From contig NZ_LRUF01000024.1 of NCBI RefSeq assembly GCF_001550155.1, positions 4,915 through 68,914 of the forward strand: a DNA stretch of 64,000 nt. The letters are read 5' to 3'. Origin of the DNA: Pseudoalteromonas arabiensis (GTDB lineage: Bacteria > Pseudomonadota > Gammaproteobacteria > Enterobacterales > Alteromonadaceae). Below are positions 46,157 to 55,630 of the stretch, one piece after another; within the stretch, counting starts at the first letter, position 1; every line of letters begins with the position of its first letter. The notes below the pieces were generated by a model. The model saw only the letters and a list, made by a program, of their open reading frames with translations. It was not told where the DNA came from and did no database searches. The position numbers and the translations under genes are program-made.

Positions 46157-47392
46157 ATGTCAGTAGCGACTTTTTCAGAATTAAACCTTGCCCCCGAACT
46201 TTTAGAAGCTCTGCAAGCGGAAAATTATCAAACCCCAACTGCAATTCAAGCGCAGACAATCCCGCTTATTTTATCGGGCGCTGACGTGATGGGCAGTGCA
46301 CAAACAGGAACAGGTAAAACCGCTGCGTTTGTGTTACCTCTACTGCATAATTTGTTATCTGAAAAGGTACTCCCTGACACGGTTAAAATACTTATTTTAA
46401 CGCCAACTCGCGAGCTTGCTCAGCAAGTATTTGCAAGTGTAGAGCGCTATGGTGCTAACACCGCAATTAAAGCAGCACTTGCTTATGGCGGTGCCAGTAT
46501 TGGGCCACAGATCAAAGCCATAAAAGGCGCACAGCTTGTGGTAGCAACACCTGGGCGCTTACTTGATCATGTGATTAAAGGCAGTATTAAGCTTTCAAGC
46601 ATTAATGCCTTGGTGTTTGATGAGGCTGATCGCATGCTTGATATGGGATTCATCGACGAGATAAAACGTATCTTGCGACATGTGCCAAAAGCGCGTCAAA
46701 CCTTACTTTTTTCAGCCACATTTGATGACAGCATTTTTAACCTTAGCAAACAGCTCTTAAATGACCCTAAGTTGGTTGAAGTGAATAAACGTAATTCCGC
46801 TGCGACAGAAGTAGAGCAAGTTGTTTATGCGGTTGATGAAGATCGCAAGCGTGAGTTGGTGTCACATATGATTGGTATGAAAAACTGGCAACAAGTGCTG
46901 ATATTTACCCGTACCAAACAAACCGCTGATTTACTTGCTAAAGAAATGTGTAAAGATGGACTAAAAACCGAATCCATCCACGGTGATAAAAGCCAAGGCG
47001 CACGTGACAAGGCACTACAAAACTTTAAATCTGGCGCAACGCGTGTACTTGTGGCAACAGATGTTGCTGCGCGTGGTCTTGATATTGCCTCTTTAAGGTA
47101 CGTGATAAACTATGAACTGCCTTATGTTGCAGAGGATTATGTGCACCGAATAGGCCGTACTGGGCGAGCGGGTGAAAAAGGTTTTGCAATGTCGCTGGTG
47201 AGTATTGACGAGCAATACCTGCTTGATGAAATTGATATTCTGCTCGATACACGCCTTACACCGCAGTGGTTACCCGGTTATGAACCTGACTTAAGCAAAG
47301 AGCCGAAACAAATCAGAAAAAACACCAATAAAGCACGTCGTTCACGAGACAAAAAACGTATTTTAGGAAAAAAAAGTCCGAGACGTCGTTAA
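46157..47392 (+). CDS. DEAD-box ATP-dependent RNA helicase
   Basis: 411 aa from the ATG at 46157; the frame is open from 46106 but FSELNLAPELLEAL after 46157 is the conserved N-terminus. All helicase motifs are visible: Q motif (TPTAIQAQTIP), AQTGTGKTAAF, PTRELA, TPGRLLD, VFDEADRMLDMGF, SATF, IFTRTK, ATDVAARGLDI and HRIGRTGRAG. A short basic tail follows (RRSRDKKRILGKKSPRRR). RhlE-like, probably RNA remodelling or ribosome assembly; the exact member is not fixed. Confidence 0.95.
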   Translation: MSVATFSELNLAPELLEALQAENYQTPTAIQAQTIPLILSGADVMGSAQTGTGKTAAFVLPLLHNLLSEKVLPDTVKILILTPTRELAQQVFASVERYGANTAIKAALAYGGASIGPQIKAIKGAQLVVATPGRLLDHVIKGSIKLSSINALVFDEADRMLDMGFIDEIKRILRHVPKARQTLLFSATFDDSIFNLSKQLLNDPKLVEVNKRNSAATEVEQVVYAVDEDRKRELVSHMIGMKNWQQVLIFTRTKQTADLLAKEMCKDGLKTESIHGDKSQGARDKALQNFKSGATRVLVATDVAARGLDIASLRYVINYELPYVAEDYVHRIGRTGRAGEKGFAMSLVSIDEQYLLDEIDILLDTRLTPQWLPGYEPDLSKEPKQIRKNTNKARRSRDKKRILGKKSPRRR

Positions 47393-47439
47393 ATTTGGCG
47401 TATATTTAAACTATCCACTGGTTAATTTGAGTGTGTAGT

Positions 47440-48405
47440 ATGTTTGAAGCCAATAAATGTGCATTTCGTCAACCGGACAACCAGTTTTCGCTACAAAAGT
47501 GGCAAAAAACAATCGATTTAATGACTGAGCTATTTTCTGCGCCAGCTGGTTTTATCGTGCAGAAAAGTGATGATGCGTATCGCATCATTGTGTCAAGCCA
47601 ACAACAAGAAAACCCCTATGATGTTGGTGCAGAATCAAGTGCTGACGATAATATCTTTTGTAAGCGAGTGGTGCGTGATTTAGCACCACTTTATGTCCCG
47701 CATGTGAGTGAGGACAGTCAGTGGCATGACAGTCCCTACATTAAAGATGGCATTGAATCATATTTGGGTGTACCAATTTGTTGGCCCAATGGAGAGCCAT
47801 TTGGCACATTTTGTGTGATGGATTTTGAGCAAACTCATTATCAACCAAGCCTAATAGAGCTGATAAAGCAACTTAGAGACATGGTTGAAGATGATTTAGC
47901 ACTGTTAGATAGTTTCGCACAAATGCGTGAAATTGCGATGCTAGACCCATTAACGAATATCTATAACCGCCGCGCCCTCGATTTACTTTCGCAACATAAA
48001 TTAAATCTAGCAGCTCGTCTAGGCTTTGAAGTATGCTGCTTATTTATTGATATTAATGACTTTAAACCGCTTAATGATAATTATGGTCATGAGGTAGGAG
48101 ATCAAGCTCTAATTAGCCTTGCTGACACAATGAAAGGCACCTTACGAGAGGCTGATATTATCGGTCGATTAGGCGGTGATGAGTTTGTTGCGCTTCTTCA
48201 AGTTAATAATGGTGATTGTATCGATACGATTATGAAAAAGCTTGAAAGCACGTTTAAGGCAAACCTGCAAAGTCAGGGCTTGCCAGAGCTTAGCCTTAGT
48301 ATCGGCTATGCCGCACTTGGTCATCGTGCTGAAACATTTGCTGAACTACTAAAACGTGCAGATGAAGATATGTATGAGAAAAAGCAAGCCTCTAAGCGTG
48401 TTTAG
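47440..48405 (+). CDS. GAF-GGDEF diguanylate cyclase
   Basis: 321 aa from the ATG at 47440 (a GTG at 47431 is also possible). The N-terminal GAF-type domain has YLGVPICWPNGEPFGTFCVMD, the hallmark of this fold. The GGDEF domain has MLDPLTNIYNRRAL, FIDINDFKPLNDNYGHEVGD, the active-site motif RLGGDEF and an READ inhibitory site five residues before it. It should make c-di-GMP in response to an unknown small ligand. Confidence 0.93.
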   Translation: MFEANKCAFRQPDNQFSLQKWQKTIDLMTELFSAPAGFIVQKSDDAYRIIVSSQQQENPYDVGAESSADDNIFCKRVVRDLAPLYVPHVSEDSQWHDSPYIKDGIESYLGVPICWPNGEPFGTFCVMDFEQTHYQPSLIELIKQLRDMVEDDLALLDSFAQMREIAMLDPLTNIYNRRALDLLSQHKLNLAARLGFEVCCLFIDINDFKPLNDNYGHEVGDQALISLADTMKGTLREADIIGRLGGDEFVALLQVNNGDCIDTIMKKLESTFKANLQSQGLPELSLSIGYAALGHRAETFAELLKRADEDMYEKKQASKRV

Positions 48406-49358
48406 GCTATTTGCTTTTCTGCTAGGTTTAATTCCATCGTTGCTTTAAGTAAACGGTAAAGATTGATAGATGCATCAATTTCTTCTTTACGGTTAGTTAA
48501 ACTCTCAATATTTAAGCCAAGCGGTACATTTAAATGCGCACAGCTTTGTAATATTAGGTCTAGATTCTCACGACAAATACGTACAGACTCGCTCAGTGGG
48601 TTAGCGGAATCAAGCATGCGCCATTTTGTTGCTTCTGGTACAGATATGCCCAACCACTGCATAAACTCAAGTGTTTTCTCACCACCACAGGGTGTGAAAG
48701 TAAGAATGATTCGTTTCGGTGAAATGCTAAGCGCTTTACAGCTACGCGCATAACTGGTGATTAAATCGATTGTGGCTTGTGCGTTATACACAGCTTGGGA
48801 GATAAAAAACTGACAACCTTGTTCCGTTTTTTCAAGCAATCGCTCATGCTCATTGCGTTTGCTGGCATGACGCTCTGCTATAGTAACGCCACCTAAAAAT
48901 ATATCATTATCTTGTTTTTGAAGTGTTTTATAAGCATCTGGCAGGCTCAATTTGATATCGCCATGAGATGATGGGCTACCAACTAACACTAAGTTTTTTA
49001 AATCAAAATCATTACGAGTTTCTGCTAGCCATTCGTTAAACTCAGCTTCACCGCGTTGAGCAACGCTTTTGTACGTAATGACATCTTGTTGAGACAAGTT
49101 ACGTAATAAATGAGAGTACTCCCGTGGATCGACGGTTTCTTTGAATGGAAATGGGCGTGGTTTTGCCGTACGGCTACTTTCATCTTGAATGTCATAGATA
49201 ATCACACCATCGTATTCAATTTCGTGTAAGCGACCTAATAGCTTTTGCGCAATGGTTTCAAGCTGAGCTTTATCAGTGCCAGATTTAGGCGGTGTGGTAC
49301 CAATAAGGTAAACACCTTGATTGGTGTCTTCAATTTTCTCTTGTAATGATAAAGCCAT
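48402..49358 (-). CDS. MetF-like methylenetetrahydrofolate reductase family protein
   Basis: 318 aa from the ATG at 49358, with a GAGG ribosome binding site; the frame is open to 49448. TIM-barrel features include GVYLIGTTPPKSGTD near the N-terminus, YDGVIIYDIQDESSR, LVLVGSPSS, FLGGVTIAERH, GCQFFISQAVYNAQ and ILTFTPCGGEKTLEFMQWLGIS. The GCQFFISQAVYN segment and GG..E..E architecture resemble the FAD-dependent MetF family but the protein is divergent and its substrate is not proven. It stands alone, convergent with a GGDEF gene and overlapping it by 4 bp. Confidence 0.68.
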   Translation of the reverse strand: MALSLQEKIEDTNQGVYLIGTTPPKSGTDKAQLETIAQKLLGRLHEIEYDGVIIYDIQDESSRTAKPRPFPFKETVDPREYSHLLRNLSQQDVITYKSVAQRGEAEFNEWLAETRNDFDLKNLVLVGSPSSHGDIKLSLPDAYKTLQKQDNDIFLGGVTIAERHASKRNEHERLLEKTEQGCQFFISQAVYNAQATIDLITSYARSCKALSISPKRIILTFTPCGGEKTLEFMQWLGISVPEATKWRMLDSANPLSESVRICRENLDLILQSCAHLNVPLGLNIESLTNRKEEIDASINLYRLLKATMELNLAEKQIA

Positions 49359-49603
49359 AATCCTCATTCCAGCTGTAGTTGCGTCTATGAGGATAATATA
49401 GCAGCCATTTAGACGTCTAGATAGATTTTTTTCGTGAAAGTTTTTCAATGACTATGAATTTTGCTCAACTTAAGAGGCCGTTGTTCGTAAAAATTGACAC
49501 ACCTGTTTACATTAATTCTGCCTTCAACCCTCATATTTTCTGGTACTTTGGTGCATAATCAACGATTAATAACTATGAGAAAAATAACTAACAAGGGAAC
49601 ATA

Positions 49604-52489
49604 ATGAAATTTAGATTATTAGCAACAGCTGTTGCTGTCACGCTAGCGCTCGGTGGATGCGCAAGTAATTCACAGTCAACTATGGTTAAAGAAGCCGGCA
49701 TTGAGCAGTCAGTAAACCAAGATGATAATCGTGTATTTAGTCAAGGTTACCTATTAGAAGAGCTTGAAAACGGCCTTCGCGTGATGGTAGTAAAAACAGA
49801 TTACCCAGATGTCGTATCACTGCAAATTCCGGTATCGGTTGGTTCACGTAATGAGGTTGAAGCAGGTAAAACCGGTTTTGCACACTTCTTTGAGCATATG
49901 ATGTTTAAAGGCTCTGAAAAATTCCCGCAAGATGTGTATTCAGATATTCTAAAAAACTCAGGTGTTGATAATCGCGCATACACAACCAACGATTACACTA
50001 ACTACCACTTAAACTTCTCAAAAGAACATTTAGATAAAGTACTCGAAATCGAAGCGGATATTTTTCAAAATCTGACTTACAGCGAAGAACAGTTCCGCAC
50101 TGAAGCGCTTACCGTAAAAGGGGAATATCTAAAGAATAATGCCAGCCCAATTCGTAAGTTACTTTCTGCTGTTCGTAACGAAGCATTCGAAAAACATACT
50201 TATAAACACACCACCATGGGCTTTTTTGAAGACATTGAAGCTATGCCTGATCAAATGGCGTATGGTAAAGAGTTCTTCGCTAAGTTTTATAAACCTGAAT
50301 ATGTATCTTTAGTTATTGTTGGTGATGTTGATCCACAAGAAACCATGGCAATGGTGAAAAAGCACTGGGGCAACTGGAAAAAAGGTGATTACCAAGCTGA
50401 TATTCCTGTTGAGCCAAAACAACAAGCAGCAAAATATGTACATGAGAAAAATGATGGTTTACCAGGTCACTGGTTGCTTGTGTCTTACAAAGGCACCGCA
50501 TGGGATCCAACTCAAAAAGACCGTGCAGCCCTTGATTTGATCTCACAGCTTTATTTCTCTAACAACTCAGCACTTTATCAAGAGCTGGTTGTTGATAAAC
50601 AAATTGCCAGCCAAATGTTTACCTATAACCCAGATACTAAAGATCCTGGGTTATTACATGTTTTTGTAAAAGTCGAAAACGAAGCGGACCTTGCAAAAGC
50701 GCGTGATGCGATTAACCGTACTTATGCACAAGCGCGCACAGAGCTTGTTGATGCACAAAAGTTAGCTGATTTAAAATCTAACTTAAAATACAGCTTTATC
50801 AATGGTCTTGATTCATCACAGTCAATTGCCTCAACACTTGCAAGCTACATGCACTTTGAGCGCGACCCTGAGGTGATTAACCAACTTTACGCGACTGCTG
50901 ATAGCATCACTCCTGAGGATATCAAAGCGGTAGCAAACAAATATTTTGTTGATTCAAGCCGTACTACTGTGACAATGTCGGCGCTTGATAAAGTGGCAGG
51001 TTTTGATCAAGAGGTTGACTTAAACGCGGCGGTTGCCAGTATTGAGCAAGCCCCAACAGAGCGTCATTTTAAAGTACTTGATAAAACCAATAGCTCGCCA
51101 CTGGTTGATGTTAACTGGTTATTTAATACCGGCGCAGCAGCTGATCCACAAGGTAAAAAAGGCTTAGCGGCACTCACTGCTGCAATGCTAGCGCAAGGTG
51201 GCTCTGAAACAATGAGCTACAAAGATATTCAAAAAGCGTTATACCCACTGGCAGGAAGCTTTGGCTATCAAATCGATAAAGAGATGATTTCTTTACGTGG
51301 TCGTGTGCATAAAGACAATGCTGCCAAGTGGTATGCACTTGTTAGCGATCAATTGTTAAATCCTGGCTTTAGAGAAGATGATTTCAAGCGTCTGAAAAAA
51401 GAGCTTATCGATAGCATTAAAGCAGACCTTAAAGCGTCAAATGACGAAGAGTTAGGTAAAGAAGTGCTGTATCATCAGCTTTATAAAGGCCACCCGTATG
51501 AAAGCTATAACTATGGTGATTTATCAGATCTCGAAGCATTGACGCTTGACGATGTAAAAGCGTTTTATGCTAACCAGTTTACCCAATCTAAGTTAACTGT
51601 AGGTTTAATTGGTGCTATTCCGAGTGATGTTAAATCAACTATGATGAAAGATTTAACATCGCTTGCACAAGGTAAAGAAAGTCGTTTAACGATCCCAGAT
51701 GCGCCAGCCCTTCAAGGGCATCATGCAACGATTGTTGAAAAATCAGCGCAGTCTACCGCTGTGTCATTTGGATTCCCAATCGATACAATTCGTAGCAGCG
51801 ATGACTGGACCGCACTTTGGTTAGTGCGCTCTTACTTTGGTGAACACCGTAGCTCAAACAGCTTCTTGTATCAGCGTATTCGTCAAACCCGTGGTATGAA
51901 CTATGGTGACTATGCCTACATTGAGTACTTCCCGCGTGGTATGTTCCAAACTAAACCTGATGCTAACTTAGGCCGTTCAGAGCAAATTTTCCAAGTGTGG
52001 TTACGTCCGCTTCGTTCTAATAACGATGCGCACTTTGCAACGCGTACGGCATTATTTGAGCTTGATAAGCTGATTAAAAATGGCATCAGCAAAGAAGATT
52101 TTGAAGCGACGCGTAACTTCTTAATTAACTTTGTGCCACAAATGGTTGCAAGCCAAGATCGCCAATTAGGTTATGCGCTTGATAGTGAGTTCTATAATAC
52201 AGAGAGCTTTGTTGACTATGTGCGCGGCAAGCTTGAAAAGCTAACCCTTGATGATGTGAATCGTGTTATTCGCGATAACTTGCAAACAGAGAATATCCAC
52301 TATGTGTTTATTACTGGTGACGGCAAAGACATGCAAAAACGCTTAGCCTCAGAGCAAACATCGCCTATGGTGTACAACGCTGAAAAACCAGCAGAACTTG
52401 TTGCTGAAGATAAAGTGATTGCAGACTATAAACTTGCGATACCGGCGAAAAATATTAAAGTACTTGATGTCGAAAAAGTATTTCAATAA
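49604..52489 (+). CDS. M16-family zinc metallopeptidase, lipoprotein
   Basis: 961 aa, about 950 expected for a fused double M16 protein. Signal peptide with lipobox LALGGC (so lipidated). The N-terminal half has the inverted zinc motif HFFEH (His94, Glu97, His98) and a downstream Glu in a LTVKGEYL-type segment. The second half repeats an M16-like domain without HxxEH (TGAAADPQGKKGLAALTAAML), as in insulysin/pitrilysin relatives. It probably degrades peptides in the periplasm or at the outer membrane. A terminator follows. Confidence 0.94.
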   Translation: MKFRLLATAVAVTLALGGCASNSQSTMVKEAGIEQSVNQDDNRVFSQGYLLEELENGLRVMVVKTDYPDVVSLQIPVSVGSRNEVEAGKTGFAHFFEHMMFKGSEKFPQDVYSDILKNSGVDNRAYTTNDYTNYHLNFSKEHLDKVLEIEADIFQNLTYSEEQFRTEALTVKGEYLKNNASPIRKLLSAVRNEAFEKHTYKHTTMGFFEDIEAMPDQMAYGKEFFAKFYKPEYVSLVIVGDVDPQETMAMVKKHWGNWKKGDYQADIPVEPKQQAAKYVHEKNDGLPGHWLLVSYKGTAWDPTQKDRAALDLISQLYFSNNSALYQELVVDKQIASQMFTYNPDTKDPGLLHVFVKVENEADLAKARDAINRTYAQARTELVDAQKLADLKSNLKYSFINGLDSSQSIASTLASYMHFERDPEVINQLYATADSITPEDIKAVANKYFVDSSRTTVTMSALDKVAGFDQEVDLNAAVASIEQAPTERHFKVLDKTNSSPLVDVNWLFNTGAAADPQGKKGLAALTAAMLAQGGSETMSYKDIQKALYPLAGSFGYQIDKEMISLRGRVHKDNAAKWYALVSDQLLNPGFREDDFKRLKKELIDSIKADLKASNDEELGKEVLYHQLYKGHPYESYNYGDLSDLEALTLDDVKAFYANQFTQSKLTVGLIGAIPSDVKSTMMKDLTSLAQGKESRLTIPDAPALQGHHATIVEKSAQSTAVSFGFPIDTIRSSDDWTALWLVRSYFGEHRSSNSFLYQRIRQTRGMNYGDYAYIEYFPRGMFQTKPDANLGRSEQIFQVWLRPLRSNNDAHFATRTALFELDKLIKNGISKEDFEATRNFLINFVPQMVASQDRQLGYALDSEFYNTESFVDYVRGKLEKLTLDDVNRVIRDNLQTENIHYVFITGDGKDMQKRLASEQTSPMVYNAEKPAELVAEDKVIADYKLAIPAKNIKVLDVEKVFQ

Positions 52490-52499
52490 TAACTAATCA

Positions 52500-52525
52500 A
52501 TGCCCCTGCCTAGGGGCATTTTTTA
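52500..52525 (+). terminator. terminator after the M16 peptidase
   Basis: AATGCCCC and GGGGCATT pair across a 6-base loop and are followed by T residues. Confidence 0.93.
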
Positions 52526-52660
52526 TGTTTAATAGCAAATAACGATGACGCTCTGGTTATTAGATATAACCAGAACAAATAAACAACGGGTTAGTACATC
52601 TTGCTACAAATCCGTTAAACTTAAGTAATAGCAGTTAGGTATAACCAGAAAGGCAAAATT

Positions 52661-53485
52661 ATGCGTCATGAAATTTGGCAAAAGCTTCGCGAAGAAGCAA
52701 ACGAAGTCGTTACTCGTGAACCTCTTTTAGCAAGTCACGTCTATTCGTGTGTGTTAAATCATGAGTGCTTAGGTTCGGCGCTAAGTTTTATTGTTGCTAA
52801 TAAGTTGGCGGATGCAGTGGTTTCAGCATTCACAATTCGCGAATTGTTTGACCAGGCCTTTGTTAAGTGTGATTTGATGTTGACCCATGTCGCTCATGAT
52901 ATAAAAGCAGTAAAAGATCGTGACCCTGCCGCAGATAGTTACTTAACGGTGATACTTAACTTAAAGGGCTTTCATGCAATACAAGCACACCGACTTGCAA
53001 ACTGCCTTTGGTTACAGAATCGAAAAGAACTTGCTCGCTTTATTCAAAGTAGAACTTCTGAGGTATTTGGTGTTGATATTCACCCTGCTTGTAAAGTGGG
53101 TCATGGTATTATGTTTGACCATGCAACTGGGATTGTAATTGGTGAAACAGCGGTTATTGAAGATAATGTATCGATTCTTCAATCGGTTACTTTAGGTGGT
53201 ACGGGTAACGAACAAGGTGATCGCCATCCTAAAATTCGCGCGGGTGTGTTGATTGGTGCCGGTGCGAAAGTGTTGGGTAACATCGAAGTAGGAGAGGGCG
53301 CACGCATAGGTGCAAACTCTGTCGTATTAAGCCCTGTTCCAGCACATACAACCGTTGTTGGGGTACCTGCTAAAGTGGTGGGTAAACCGAGCTGTCCTTG
53401 TCCAGCGGAAAGTATGAATCAAAACTTTCTGGATGACAGCACCACAAGCGCAAGCAATGCATCTCATACCAGTGCAATGCTGTAG
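52661..53485 (+). CDS. cysE: serine O-acetyltransferase
   Basis: 274 aa. Transfers acetyl from acetyl-CoA to serine, the entry step of cysteine synthesis. An N-terminal helical SATase domain (about 5-110) precedes a left-handed beta-helix of hexapeptide repeats with GHGIMFDHATGIVIGETAVI, VSILQSVTLGGTG and GAGAKVLGNIEVGEGARIGANS. The C-terminal tail is Ser/Asn/Thr-rich and may hold the cysteine-sensitive region. The ribosome binding site AAAGG is seen before the ATG. Confidence 0.97.
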   Translation: MRHEIWQKLREEANEVVTREPLLASHVYSCVLNHECLGSALSFIVANKLADAVVSAFTIRELFDQAFVKCDLMLTHVAHDIKAVKDRDPAADSYLTVILNLKGFHAIQAHRLANCLWLQNRKELARFIQSRTSEVFGVDIHPACKVGHGIMFDHATGIVIGETAVIEDNVSILQSVTLGGTGNEQGDRHPKIRAGVLIGAGAKVLGNIEVGEGARIGANSVVLSPVPAHTTVVGVPAKVVGKPSCPCPAESMNQNFLDDSTTSASNASHTSAML

Positions 53486-53512
53486 TTCTTTACAATAAAG
53501 AGCAAAAGAACC

Positions 53513-54160
53513 TTGTCTAAATTAGCCTTTGGTTTGTCGATTGTAGCGTCATTTATTTGTGGCGCTATCATCATGTTTATGCTTCAAACTGATAACACCG
53601 TTTTGCCAACTTCAGAGCGGGCGCAAATAAGTGTTATAGAGCCGGCTATTTCAGAGCAGGCAGCGCCAGTTGCACCTATTAGTGTGAGCGGAGTTTCTAA
53701 TGTTGGGCATCAAACTTCACCTGAAGAATTAACTCAAGAAGCGCTTAAGCAGCAAATTGCCGAGCTTGAATTACAAGTCGAGAGCCAGCAGGCTGTGATT
53801 GCACGTTATCGCACTAACGCACTTACATCCGATGAAATAGACTCCCACCTTGATCAGCTTTACACGCTTTTAGCACAGCAAGAACGCAATGAAACATGGG
53901 CCTATCAAGTTGAAACAGCTATGAGTGACTTTTTAATTATGGCTGACTTACCTATACAGCCAAATGTCAGCGTTTCTAAGTGTAAAAGTTCAGTTTGTCA
54001 GTTTAAGTTACAACGCCCAGATGACGTTACAGTACTTCCTGAGCATTATTGGCGAAACATAACAGATGATTTAATGCTGCAAAGCTGGTGGAAACAGTTC
54101 AAATACACTTCCACCACTTCGAGTGACGATGAGCTAGTCATCGTTGTAAGTACAGATTAA
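53513..54160 (+). CDS. membrane-anchored protein of unknown function (TTG start)
   Basis: 215 aa, starting at a TTG. A hydrophobic N-terminal helix (LAFGLSIVASFICGAIIMFML) is followed by a Pro/Ala-rich linker, a coiled-coil stretch (QEALKQQIAELELQVESQQ, about 75-105) and a C-terminal domain with SKCKSSVCQF, a possible disulphide pair. It has the look of a periplasmic protein tethered to the inner membrane. No family recognised. Its 3' end touches xseA, convergent. Confidence 0.6.
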   Translation: MSKLAFGLSIVASFICGAIIMFMLQTDNTVLPTSERAQISVIEPAISEQAAPVAPISVSGVSNVGHQTSPEELTQEALKQQIAELELQVESQQAVIARYRTNALTSDEIDSHLDQLYTLLAQQERNETWAYQVETAMSDFLIMADLPIQPNVSVSKCKSSVCQFKLQRPDDVTVLPEHYWRNITDDLMLQSWWKQFKYTSTTSSDDELVIVVSTD

Positions 54161-55513
54161 TCAAACCACTTTTGATTGCAACTGGCCATCTGCCAATTCG
54201 GTGGTGAGCAATTCTCCGCTATTAACCTGTGACACTGATTTCACCACCTGACCTTGTTTGTTTTTAGTAATGCTATAACCACGCGCTAATACACTTAGTG
54301 GACTGACTGAATCTAAGCGGCTCGCCTGCAGTGATAGATGATTACGGGATGTTGTAAATTGGTGCTGTATAGCTTGTGTTAAACGACCTTGCAGCTGGGT
54401 AAGCAAGTGCTCATAGCGAGTAAGTTGCTTTTCTGGTGAGCTTTGCATTAAACGAGGAGTAAGGTTGCCAAGTACTCGCTCATGGCGCTGAATTGTACTT
54501 TGCATAGCACGATGTAAAGCAAGGCTCAATTCATCCAGCTTTTGTGCCTGCTGATTGAGTTGATTTCGTGGGTGACACAGTTGTAAGCGATGCTCAAATT
54601 GCGTCTCTGTAGTACGTTTAACTGCCAACGCGTGTTTAAAGGCATGATTTAAATGCCTAACAAGCTGATTTACTCTGCTATGTAACTCTTCACTATTTGG
54701 ACTGACCAACTCGGCTGCTGCAGAAGGTGTGGCTGCGCGTATATCTGCAACGTAGTCACTGATAGTGGTGTCTACTTCATGACCCACAGCACTGACAATA
54801 GGCAGGTTGCTGGCATAAATGGCGCGTGCGAGTAATTCATGGTTAAAACACCATAAATCTTCTAATGAACCACCACCACGACCCAATATCAGTACATCCA
54901 CTTCGTTACGTTGATTGGCGATGTTTATTTTTTCTATTAATTGGCTGTGAGCATCAGCGCCTTGCACCATGGCCGGATAAATCACCACTTCAAGTTGGGG
55001 AGCACGGCGTTTCAAGACGGTTAAAATATCGCGAATGGCCGCACCTGTGGCCGAGGTAATCACGCCAACGCGATTGATATGTGTTGGCAATGGTTTTTTA
55101 TAAGCTGAGCTAAATAGGCCTTCGGCGGCAAGGCGCATTTTAAGCGCATCGAACTCTTGTTTTAATAAGCCTTCACCAGCTGGTGCCATATGTTCAACAA
55201 TTAGTTGATAATCACCACGCGGTTCATACAAAGATACACGGGCACGCACAGTGACTTGTGCGCCATTCGTTGGGCGAAATGTTTGGCCACGATTATTACC
55301 GCGCCACATAGCTGCTTTTACTTGTGCGCGATCGTCTTTTAATGTGAAATACCAATGCCCTGAAGCAGGCGCAATAAAGTTTGAAATTTCACCACTTAAC
55401 ACTAAAGAAGAAAAGCCGCGTTCTAGCACACTTCGGATCTCTTTATTAAGGCGTGATACGGTATAAATGTCTTGTGAATTACCCATTGCAGCTAAATTTA
55501 ATCTCTTTGCCAT
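54161..55513 (-). CDS. xseA: exodeoxyribonuclease VII large subunit
   Basis: 450 aa. Degrades single-stranded DNA with the small subunit XseB. An N-terminal OB-fold (FSSLVLSGEISNFIAPASGHWYFTLKDDRAQVKAAMWRG) and the catalytic core (GVITSATGAAIRDILTVLKRRAP, GRGGGSLEDLWCFNHELLARAI, SAVGHEVDTTISDYVAD, AATPSAAAEL) are intact. A helical C-terminal region follows. An alternative start at residue 10 (55486) exists. Divergent from guaB. Confidence 0.96.
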   Translation of the reverse strand: MAKRLNLAAMGNSQDIYTVSRLNKEIRSVLERGFSSLVLSGEISNFIAPASGHWYFTLKDDRAQVKAAMWRGNNRGQTFRPTNGAQVTVRARVSLYEPRGDYQLIVEHMAPAGEGLLKQEFDALKMRLAAEGLFSSAYKKPLPTHINRVGVITSATGAAIRDILTVLKRRAPQLEVVIYPAMVQGADAHSQLIEKINIANQRNEVDVLILGRGGGSLEDLWCFNHELLARAIYASNLPIVSAVGHEVDTTISDYVADIRAATPSAAAELVSPNSEELHSRVNQLVRHLNHAFKHALAVKRTTETQFEHRLQLCHPRNQLNQQAQKLDELSLALHRAMQSTIQRHERVLGNLTPRLMQSSPEKQLTRYEHLLTQLQGRLTQAIQHQFTTSRNHLSLQASRLDSVSPLSVLARGYSITKNKQGQVVKSVSQVNSGELLTTELADGQLQSKVV

Positions 55514-55630
55514 AAACTAAGGCTACTTTATCATAAATAATTGCACAATTTTATTTACTCGGGTTTAGAACGCTGATAAAATTTGGCCGCAATTCCTTAT
55601 ACTCAGATCCACATGTGAGAAGTTGCCAAT

